Assembly: GCA_002914805.1 (NCBI GenBank)
Contig: JXTB01000024.1
Span: 405,223 to 469,222, forward strand
Source: Parasponia andersonii
Taxonomy: Eukaryota; Streptophyta; Magnoliopsida; Rosales; Cannabaceae
Direction: 5' to 3'
Length of the DNA: 64,000 bases
Shown here: piece after piece, positions 53,001 to 62,382 of the stretch
Layout: the number at the start of each line of letters is the position of its first letter
Numbering within the stretch: the first letter of the stretch is position 1
Made by a program: the position numbers and the translations under genes
The notes under the pieces: model-generated
The model's input: the letters and a program-made list of their open reading frames with translations, nothing else
What the model was told of the DNA's origin: nothing
Database searches by the model: none

Positions 53001-53724
53001 ACTATTTGACCAAGTTATCAACAAATACGATCTTAATGCATGTGTACATAGTATTACTTTCATAATTATATTCTTTGTTCTTTTAGCAAACTGAGCTCTC
53101 TCTCTCTGAGGGTATTGAACCTTTACACTGCATTGGGACACTTCAACAATCATTAGTGTAATTATATGTATGCAAATTCACATAACATAATGAATGAGCA
53201 TGTTATTATAAAACTAGTATTAACGACTTCTAGATGCCTAATATGCCATTAGAACATATTTATCATTAGCTTAATATGCATGTAAGAATCTTGGGCGTCA
53301 CATAGAAGCTCCTAAAATAACTTAGAAGAGCCAAGATGGTAGGTGAATCTCATGGAAGGATTTAGGCCATGCATGTTCTAGATTTCTCTATGTAAATATC
53401 TTTGTAGATATTACTATTTTATTTGAGAAGACTCTAGACTCTTTGTAAGATTATGCCATTTGGCACGATCATAACCTTTGGTTGGTTTAAGCTTTGCCTA
53501 TATAAAGGACCCATTGGGTTCATTTATACACAAGTCCCATTTTATGATAGTTAAGCATTCTAAGAGTAATACAAAGCTTTCATTCACTCAAACTCTCTTA
53601 TCCTTTACCACTTTGTCTCAGAGTTTACTCTAAGTTTCTTTCTTGAGTATTAGTAGGGTGACTTAGTGCGACAAACTGTACTAAGTGTCGTATGATTGTT
53701 TAGTCTGAGGCTAAGGTCGTGACA
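50080..53724. mobile_element. LTR-like element split by a later insertion
   Basis: Outside the 2998-bp insertion, 50140-50304 and 53308-53724 read as one sequence. Similar CCTAGAA/TCTAGA-rich text lies on both sides. The right part has a TATA box (CTATATAAAGG near 53499), a leader-like stretch and a CA-ending TCGTGACA at 53724. No coding is present. A solo LTR of roughly 0.6 kb is likely; its left end and target duplication were not fixed. Confidence 0.45.
50305..53302. mobile_element. 2998-bp TG...CA element with 5-bp TSD, probable long solo LTR
   Basis: It starts TGTAACATCCCC (50305) and ends GGCGTCACA (53302), with near-inverted TGTAAC/GTCACA termini and flanking direct 5-mers TAGAA at 50300-50304 and 53303-53307. 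No gag or pol coding, PBS or pair of internal LTRs was seen. Long LTRs that start TGTAAC(A/G)(T/C)CCC are typical of Tekay/Del-type chromoviruses (from memory). A solo LTR formed by recombination is the best reading; a LARD-type element is the alternative. Confidence 0.75.
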
Positions 53725-53739
53725 ATATGCTCTTAAGAA

Positions 53740-55196
53740 AAAACATATGAAAAATATGTGATGATCCGTACAAAGAAAAAAAAAAGAAGTACTCATAATA
53801 AATACAAAGACCATGTAGCCCTTAATTAATAGTGATTTTTGGGGTTAATTTAGTAATTGAATGTTTCTCTCTAGAAAACCTTAAAAGATTAATAATCTAC
53901 TCAGTTTTTCTTATATGTATAGTCTGTTAAAAAAATAGAGAAAGTGAAGAGACAGTTCTATTGTCATGAGAAAAAGAAGAAGAAGAAGAAGAAGATTGCT
54001 ATTATTATGGATTATTAAGACAATGTATATTCTCCTAACCAATTAAGTTTATGCTTTAGTTTGATTTCGGCATTGAACTTGAATATCTAGGGTTAGAGTA
54101 TTGAATTACTCATTAATGATTTATAAACTATGAAGATGAATCTAATAGAAGATGAAACCTATTGATATTAAGATTTTAAACAAGACAAATTTTGAGTGAT
54201 TTAGTTGGGTAAATAGATAATTATGAAATTTTAAGTTTTGAGCAAAGATGTAAAAATATAATAGAGATCATAACTAGATTTTTAGAGACTTTTACTAATA
54301 TGATTGGGTCGTATTTAGAATGATTGGAAAGCTTATCAAATTATATTTCCATCGGCATATAATTAATCCAAAATGGACATATAAAAAGAGAGTTATAGGT
54401 AATTTAAGTGAGAACTATGAATCTAGAAAAAAAATCTGAAACTTTTGGCACTTTGAGTGAAACATAGTAGTGACTTGTCTGACTATCTGGGGCTTATTTA
54501 TAGACTCCAAAGCCACATTCTTGACACTATTAGAACCCTTATTATTTGTAGAATTTGTTTCCTAAGTTCAGTGATTTTTAGAGATAGGTTAAAATTATTG
54601 TGAATTGTAAGAAATTAAGATTACTTGAGAAAAGTAGAGTTGACCATAGAAAGTTCATGGATAACAATTAGTCATTATTCTTAGTATAATTAGAATGCGA
54701 TTTCAATGATTTGATACTTATATACGGTTTATATGATAATAGGTGTTTGAAAAATTATATTGATTATTTTGGTTAAATAGATAAAGCAAACGAGGTAAGT
54801 AACTTTTTGTCTTCTCTAGTGATTTTTTATATAAAAACTAAATATCTTATTTTTTCTAATAAACTTGTGTTTATAAAATATTTTATTAAAAAAATATGAT
54901 TTCAAGTGAAAATATACATTTTGTAAATAGGGTCATTTATTGAAAAAAAAATGTTTTACTGAAATAATCACTTTATCTAAAGAGTATTTTGATTCTATCT
55001 GATAATTATTTTGTATAAAAATATGGACCAGGTATATGATATTGTTTTTAAACATTATTACGTGAAAAGTGTTCAGAAATGATTACAACGATATGATAAG
55101 AAGAGTGACATTATTTTTGAACTGCTATTGTATATAAATGTATTTTAAAACTCTCCTCAATGAATATGCAATGTGGACCCATTCCGCAGAGGTTAT
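53740..55196. other. AT-rich DNA without recognised features
   Basis: No gene or element was found apart from a GAA run at about 53977-53996. Confidence 0.5.
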
Positions 55197-55414
55197 ATGT
55201 GGATAGTACGTACTGAATATAGATCTATCTACATGGGTTAAATGTAGTAAATACGAACTTATCTACATGGGTCAAATGTAGTAAATATGGACCTAACTAT
55301 ACAGGTTAAATGTAGTAAACGTGGACCTAACTACATGGGTCAATTATTATAAATATGGGCTTAACTACATTGGTCAAATGTAGTAAATATAGACCTAGTC
55401 ATAAGGGTTAAGTG
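55197..55414. repeat. 34-bp minisatellite, about six copies
   Basis: Units start at 55231, 55265, 55299, 55333, 55367 and 55401 (partial), with a degenerate unit at 55197. The consensus contains ACATGGGTCAAATGTAGTAA followed by ATATGGACCTAACT. The spacing is exactly 34 bp throughout. Confidence 0.93.
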
Positions 55415-57429
55415 TAACCATAATCGCCAAAAATTATTGAGAAGTGATTTGAAAGTATTGTTGATTATCGAATGACAATGAAACGACCAATTTTGAAAAT
55501 TTACTTCATGTTTTTGTTAAAGTGACTTTCCAAACAATCTCATTTAATTATCTTAAAAATTATTACATTCTAAAATTAATTTTGTTTTAAAATATATTAT
55601 TGATCATTTTTAAAGGATATATGTTTGATCCAACTAGTTAAGGTTGCTAGTTACTTATTTGGCTGTCGAGCTCGTCATTTTTTTTTTTTCAAGTTTTAAG
55701 GATTATCAATTACGAAGTTGACAAAAAGATAACTTGTTTAGTATTGATTGAAATGCATTGAAGTTCTTGATTAGAAATGAGAAAGTCATTCATCTTTGAT
55801 GAGTAACTTTTTTAACATCTTGCACACTAAGTTTTTTTTTTAAAAAAAAAGTCTACACATTTCCTAAAAATAAAATCTTGTGTGTCCCTATTTATACATT
55901 TATATACATAATAAATATTATCTCAATGGTTATTTTGAATATAAACGTCTTTTTAATGGGAAACTGGGTTTTGCTAATGGCATTCGTATATAAATCAGCT
56001 GGCTTTACTCTCTATGGTGTTTCTTTGTTCATATTTAGTTTATACGGTGTTTTATGTGTTTGATTCTTTTTTGGTCTTATTTCTTTATCCGAGATATCCT
56101 TAATGTCAAATGTTTTATTGATTTTATTTGAAATTATATATTGAACTTTCTATTGAATTAATCCATTGTCATCAGGCCGGTGTTTTGTTCCACTGCTGAT
56201 ATTGAAGATATGGAGGTTCGTTTGTTTGTTTGATTTTTTTTTTTTTTTTTAAATTTTTGGGGCCTTTTGATTTCGTTTTTAAAAAAATAAAAAAATAAAA
56301 AACACCATCCAACCATTCTTATTCTTCTGCTTTTAATTTATAACTTGTTCAATTATACCATGCAGTCTCCCGCCAAAAAAAAAACCTAGATTGTCTTCAG
56401 CACAAATGAATTTGGTACTTGCAATTGCAAAGGCGGCAAGGCGGAAATTGGAGATTGCAAGTGTGGTGGCTAGCGTAACCTCAGACAGCCGTGAAACTCC
56501 CGCAATCCAAGTTGGTATTTATCCCACACTTTCTTTTTCTTTCTTTCTTTTTTAGAAAAATTTGTATACTTATTAAAAATTCTGACTACTTGATTAAATT
56601 TATTTACATATTTATTATTCCTGTAGGTTGATTTGACTTTGAGCGATAAAACATTACCTCTGATTTGTGTATTTTTCATGATTTAATTTTTCGAAACCCG
56701 TCGAGAGATCAATATGCGACGTGCTTTGCTATTAGTGAGTTGTCAATTTTCAGGTTTGTTTGTTCATTCTTGTTTATAGTGTACATTAAAATTACTCGTA
56801 CATGCTGCATTTACAGGCACTCTAGGAAATTGCGGATATTGGCCTGATATATGTTGTCACAATAGTCTGTTATAGTCTGTTATGTCGTTACTATTTCTCC
56901 AAATATTTTATTAGTGCGGCAATGTTGTGATAATAGTTTGTGATAATAGTCCTATTACTATAGAATTCTATTGCGATGACATTGTCTTATCGTCGTAATA
57001 ATATCAATTATTACAACGACATATTTCATAATTTTAAAAAATTAAAAAATATTTTAAAATGGCTATTGTAACGACATTCGTCGCGGCAATAGGATATCTT
57101 ATTGCAACGACATTTGTTGGGGCAATAGGATGTTCTATTGCAATAACATTTGTCGCGGTAATAGCATTTGCTATGGTTGCAAAAAGTTTAATTGTTTTTA
57201 ACAAAAAAATTAATAAGTAGTATTTATTCTTTAACTTAAAAGATTAATTAATCAAATTATTTGGAATTATGATCTTTAAAAAATAAATTAAATTAACTAT
57301 AAATAATATTAAAATATTAAAAAACATTAATAACATTGATTAACATGTTTATAAATATTCAATATCGTACAAAAATAAAATATAGTAGTAACTACTTCAA
57401 AAACATATAATATAGTAGTAAGCATAAAG

Positions 57430-58860
57430 CTAATCGTCATCTAAGTGCTCGTCCCCGTCGTCCTGATCGAGCTGATTTGAAGAGGACGATGGTCGTGCCG
57501 CAGGAATGGTCCGAAGCACGAGTACTCGAAGCTCATCTAATTGCCTTCGAGTGTCCTGCAACTTGGATCGTATATCCTGCAACTCGGATCGTAACTGTTC
57601 ATTCTCCTGAGTTGATGAACGTGGTATATGATGGGATGGAAACTGAGGAGTAGAACTAGATACATTCATCTCTCCTCTAAGCACTCTACTAACCCCCGTC
57701 TTGTGGCCACGACGAATACTGAGTGCCTCAGCAGCAATCAAGGTCTCATCAATATAAGGTGGTGCTGATTGTACAAGATTCTCCTTTGTGTCAAATTTAA
57801 CAGATGAGGTGGCATGTGCCTCCATTTGAGTAGCATGTAGCTCAGACATCTTTGTCTAAAAAATTAAGAAATTGTTAAATGACAAAACACTTATGTAACT
57901 AAGTATTGGATCTTAAATTATATATAAATTTTTGTTAACTTACATATGCTAACTCTGCTGCTTTGTTAACCTATTCCTTCGTAGACCTCGAGAAATGGTT
58001 GCATTGGAAACTGTCAATGATACTAAGACCTTCACAAAAGAAAGAAGTACTTAATTAAAGAAAATAAAAGACAAGTAAGTTGAAAGATTAATATAAAGAA
58101 GTAATTTATGGTACCTCTCTCTTTCTCCCTTGTGCCAAGGTGGAAGATCTATACAAACTAGGATATTTCATATTCTTCTGATTATTAGTATTGGTCTGAG
58201 AGCGAGCCTACAAATAAAAAGAAAAATAATTAGTTATGAAAAGATAATAAAAGTAACACAAAATTAGATTAAAATTTGTACTTACCATATATTTTTCATC
58301 TGAAAATAATTCGATACATTTCTTCCAAGTCTCCTCATCTAATTCAGTTGGAATATTGGCCAATGCTCTCTGAAAATCATTAGTTTTACCCCCATTTTTT
58401 TTGTAGTGCTTGTGCATCCTAGACTTGAAATCTCAATAAAGATCAGCTGCAATATGATCGATGCCAATAAAAACTTTTTCTTGATCACGCTCATCCAGCT
58501 TGTTCATACCGAAGATGAAACATCTCTATAGAAACCAAAATATTATAAATTAAAAATATTTTATTAATAACAATAAAATGAAGTTACAATATCATCTGAT
58601 AGTATACCTGAAGTTAGGGAATAATCCTAACTTTATCTTCTTTCGGTACTTTGTCCCAATCAAGATAATAAGGAGGTATGTTCTCCCTAATTATGGTTGA
58701 GATACACCTTGATAAATATTTAGCATTGTTACCAACAACAGAAAAAATTGAGCCCTCCATATCAAACTCAATAGACTGCAGACCTTTTTCACGAACTAGC
58801 TTAAGTAGATTCCTAGATCGGGATATAGAATGTCTTTTAGGAGGAAGTGCTACACATTAG
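57430..58860 (-). pseudogene. PF03004-type plant transposon protein (Ptta/En/Spm family), internal relic
   Basis: Minus-strand exons in order contain a block read from about 58855-58670 (NLLKLVREKGLQS; IPPYYLDWDKVP), then HKHYKKNGGKTNDFQRALAN and TWKKCIELFSDEKY (58417-58283), then RSQTNTNNQKNMKYPSLYRS (58205 on). The last exon (57849-57430) begins MSELHATQMEAHA and has a polar helix repeat (LRSELQDIRSKLQD) and an acidic end. This is the usual pattern of the PF03004 protein found in plant CACTA elements. The exons are interrupted by stops and the N-terminal part is incomplete. Confidence 0.75.
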
Positions 58861-59191
58861 AAAATACTTGTCAGACGACATATATATATATATATATGTG
58901 TGTGTAATAAAAGAAAATTTCTAGATGAAATGAGAAATATATATACCTGACTCACATAGAGCAGGAACCCTAGTCGGGTCTAGGGGGGATCAACAACCCA
59001 TCTCTACCATGATATGTCGCAACATGTGCTGACATAACTACATAATAATTTAAACGATAAATGATAATGAAAGTGCAAAAAAATACAAAAAAAAATTGTA
59101 TAAGAAATTAAAATTTGAGTAAAAATTGAATAACGGTTAATCATTCGAAATATGGGAATTACAACATAAACACAAAGATAGAAAATAGCAT

Positions 59192-59515
59192 TCAATCATC
59201 TAAATCATCACTATCACTAAGAATAATATTTTCATCTGAACTAGTATTGTCTTCATCAACATCACCATTGCTCTTTAATTCTTCCTCATCCATATACTCT
59301 GTCAATGTATCATCATCTAATTTATCGTTATCAATCAATTCGGCCACATTTGAAACTTGTGATGTACTGTTGGTTGAAACTTGGATAGAGATAGATGCAT
59401 CAGTACTACGACTAAAGTTTATTAAATCGAACCCTCCAAGATCAACCGTGAGGAAAAAATTTGAGGAGATATTATCATGTACTATATCAACCTCAGTTAT
59501 TTCACTATTTGGCAT
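59192..59515 (-). pseudogene. Acidic ORF at the 5' side of the CACTA gene
   Basis: A 107-residue frame rich in Asp/Asn/Ser ends in an acidic tail (LSDSDDLDD). It lies inside the CACTA element in the same orientation as the transposon protein. A similar acidic region upstream of DUF-type domains occurs in ORFs of related elements, but no family was recognised. Confidence 0.3.
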
Positions 59516-61027
59516 ATCTCATATGTTTCGATGATGTACATCCCAAATAACTCTCCAGTTTGGACTCCTAAGAGGGTCATTTGTATAAAATACCGATTTG
59601 GCCTGAGATGCAAGAATATATTTTTTATTTTTATACCATTCATCTTTGATATAGATACTAGTGATATTTTTTTCTTTAATTATTTTTTTCTTGGCTATGT
59701 TTGTATCAAACCATTTACACTTAAAACAACACAATAGAACAATCATTTAAATAAGATAATTCTATTATCTCTTCTAATTGGCCATAACATCTATTGCTGC
59801 GCTGCAATAGGTAGATAACATATTTTCTTTTAGAAAAATAATGCATTTAAACATTTTTTATATTTAATATATAATTACGAAAATTTGTTGTCACGATTAT
59901 GTCGCTGCAATAGATAGAACAATACCATTTTTTAGTTCCGTATTGTGGTTATATTTTCTCCGCATTATATTGCCGCGACATGTTCATGTCACGGCAATAT
60001 GTGGACTTTATTGCCACGATATTTGGTCACGGCAGTAGATGTCGTGGCAATATAGTTCATTTCTTGTAGTGAGGTCAATGAATTCATTCATTTGCCCTGC
60101 AATGGTTGGGAAGGTTTGTTCAAATCTATTCTCCTCTAGCTTTTGGCACATTTGATTCTCCTTTAAGTATTGTTGGTCACGTGACATACTTATTGGATAT
60201 TTGTTATTATTTTTTCTAGGACCCTACTGAGCAAGATACTATTGACGAGCTCATGACTCAATGGCTTGCTAAAATATGCGATGAGAATCGTTCTTGCTCA
60301 ATTGAGAAGGTACTTTTGCATTATATCTTTGCCTAATTTTTATTATTGTTTTAAATCGCACCTTAATTGATCTTGTGGTGGTTTCAGGCAGCCAGAAATG
60401 TAATATTTGCATTGTCACTTGGTGTCTGCAAAGCAGGTGCCCACATCGGTCATTTGAAGATGCCATAATCGTAGTCAAGGAACTTTACATGCGTTTTAAG
60501 GTAGTTCGCCTTTTCATCTTTAAATGGCAGTATGTTTGTTTTTGGAGAAAATTTGTCCTCTCTAATGTTTCTTGCTTACTAACAACAACACATGTACTCC
60601 TCTCCTTCTCCCATACCCTCCAAAAGAATCATATCATCAATAAATAATATGGCCAGGATGCTATCAAGGAGGATGATGATCGATGGTGGTTACAATCTTA
60701 ATAATATTCAGGTTATTTGCTTGATATTGATTCCATTTTTCTCCCCGTTTCTTAAACTAAGAATTTGGGTTTTATTTTTTTTTTCGATGTTATTTTCTTA
60801 TGTTATTTTATTAATCTAAAATTTTACTAATATATTTTCTTTTTATTTTGGTAGATAAAGAAAGCTTTGGATTTGTTGGTGGAGGTCATTGACAACGCTG
60901 GATATTTAGGGATTGTTAGTTTCTCATCCTGCTCTATGTTTGCCTTTACGTAGAGGAGAATCAGATATGACTGAGGATATTATATTTCCCTAGAGTTTGA
61001 CAAATTTGCATCCTTGTTGATAAGGAC

Positions 61028-61231
61028 ATGACAAGCATGAATGCATGGAGTGCGGATCCTATTCAAGTTCCCATTGGTCCACTTATAAGAGCACATGCAA
61101 AGAGATTAAAAAATGCATTAAGTGGGCTGATTCAAGACATTATAGCTCAGGCATGTACGTGGAGACCCATTGATGGAGATGAACGGATTTCTAAGCCCAT
61201 AACAAGCTTAATTCAAGTGCAAGAAAGTTAA
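61028..61231 (+). pseudogene. Ty3/gypsy polyprotein C-terminal fragment
   Basis: A 67-codon frame contains DPIQVPIGPLIRAHAKRLKN followed by ALSGLIQDI. This resembles the C-terminal tail of plant Ty3/gypsy polyproteins, where DP(L/I)..PxGPxTRARAK(R/K) precedes the 3' LTR. No integrase is seen upstream. It sits directly before the LTR of the downstream element. Confidence 0.55.
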
Positions 61232-61239
61232 TTGGCATA

Positions 61240-61526
61240 TAAAAATCTGATTTGTAAAGACTTGGACACCAAGTCATAGTTTATATTCCTATTTTTGTTA
61301 TTTTAGGTACAAATTGGTAGTTACCCAAAACGATTTACTTGCTTATTTCTATTTGTNACTTATCAATCGAGTTCTTCATCCTTGATTGTGGCGTCTTCCT
61401 TTATACCAAGGTTCACATCTCTTTATAGGTGTTGGGTTGAGGTTTTCCATCCAAATCTGATTATAGAACAGTCCTAAGCATCATCTCTGTATCAGGTTTC
61501 GTCACAAGTTAGCGGGGTTCATATCA
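61240..61526 (+). mobile_element. Ty3/gypsy LTR (3' boundary firm, 5' boundary approximate)
   Basis: The LTR ends CA at 61526, two bases before the primer-binding site. Its text (CTCTTTATAGGTGTTGG; AATCTGATTATAGAACAG) resembles the R/U5 part of plant gypsy LTRs. An unresolved base lies at 61357. The start lies somewhere after the pol-tail fragment, near 61240-61300. Confidence 0.55.
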
Positions 61527-61528
61527 TT

Positions 61529-61539
61529 TGGTATCAGAG
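61529..61539 (+). other. Retrotransposon primer-binding site for initiator tRNA-Met
   Basis: TGGTATCAGAG is the complement of the 3' end of plant initiator methionine tRNA. It stands in the expected place, two bases after the LTR CA, with gag following about 840 bp later. Confidence 0.85.
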
Positions 61540-62382
61540 AGCCGGATTCTAGTCTCAAGTTTAATCTATCCTTTTTCTTTTCTTTCTAGTCAAAACCAGT
61601 TTATATTCTTTCTTCTTTCTTTCATCTAAATCGTTCAAAAAAAAAAAAAACAAAACGTAAACTCGATCTGTTCTAGTTGTAGCCAATTCAGATTGCTTGC
61701 TTGATATTGAATCCGAATTTATTTTTTGGTGTCTTTCAGTTAGCTTTTATATTTTCAGTTATTATTTGGGTTCTCAATTCAAAGAAAAAAAGAAAAAAAA
61801 AAGAGATAGAATCCCAAAATCAAAAACCCAAAAAAAAGAAGAAGAATTTGTGGTTGAATTAGAGAATTTTGATAGTGCTTCAGTAAAACGGTTGTAACTT
61901 CTGATCTAGTTATCAAAATAATAAATATTATATATCAAATCGAAGCTTATTCCGAACCCTACGACTTTGAACCGACTATATACAATTCACCCCAGTTTTC
62001 GAGTCTAAAATCCATCATTTTTATCACTTTTCTAGCCTTCAAAGTTTTGTGTGCGTTTTTTTTTTCTCTTTGTTTCGCTTTCTTTGCTTATCAATTTCTA
62101 GAAACTGTTTTTCCAAGTTAATACATTAAACTCTGATTTGGTTGATGAGTTTTTTGTGTGGATTGTTGCTCAGAAATTCTGATTAGTTGTTTGAATTAGT
62201 TTGATAAGAACTTTTGAGAAAATACGAGTGGAAAAAGGCAAGAGTGGTGAGCATATAAGAGGGTAAAAGCCAATCTGATTAAGAGTAAGACATGAGTGAA
62301 CTTGAGTGATTCATTATTCGAGTGAAACACGTGAGAGAGTGTGTGAGGTCCTTTCTTTTTCTAACTTTGTTTTGCAGCAAAC

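Larger units (their letters stand above)
56818..60071 (-). mobile_element. 3254-bp CACTA (En/Spm-type) element with perfect 3-bp TSD
   Basis: The right end is TTTCTTGTAGTG, the inverse of the classic CACTACAAGAAA terminus. The left end is CACTCTAGGAAAT, a diverged match. Direct 3-bp duplications AGG flank both ends (56815-56817 and 60072-60074). Subterminal repeats based on TTGC(A/C)(A/G)CGACAT and GGCAATA occur inside both ends (about 56940-57170 and 59770-60060). It carries a PF03004-type protein relic on the minus strand but no DDE transposase, so it is non-autonomous. Confidence 0.85.
56400..60920 (+). pseudogene. Enolase-derived pseudogene, interrupted by a CACTA element
   Basis: Several decayed exons keep enolase-like words in the right order. 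VTSDSRETPAIQ then VDLTLSDKTL (56480-56660) resemble the N-terminal DSRGNPTVEVDL block. After the CACTA insertion come VNEFI (60075), DPTEQDTIDELM (60220-60309), NVIFALSLGVCKAGAH (60388 on), FEDAIIVVKELYMRFK (to 60500, in another frame), YGQDA and, shifted, GGYNLNNIQ (60648-60711), then KKALDLLVEVIDNAGYLG (60855 on). AG/GT signals flank most exons, so it was an intron-bearing gene copy, not a processed one. Frameshifts, a stop and loss of about 50 residues after the CKAGA motif kill it. The C-terminal half, with most of the active site, is missing. Identification is by eye. Confidence 0.7.

Noticed and set aside
61529..61539. Part of a tRNA gene
   Set aside because: Only the 11-base acceptor complement is present, next to an LTR end; it is a primer-binding site.
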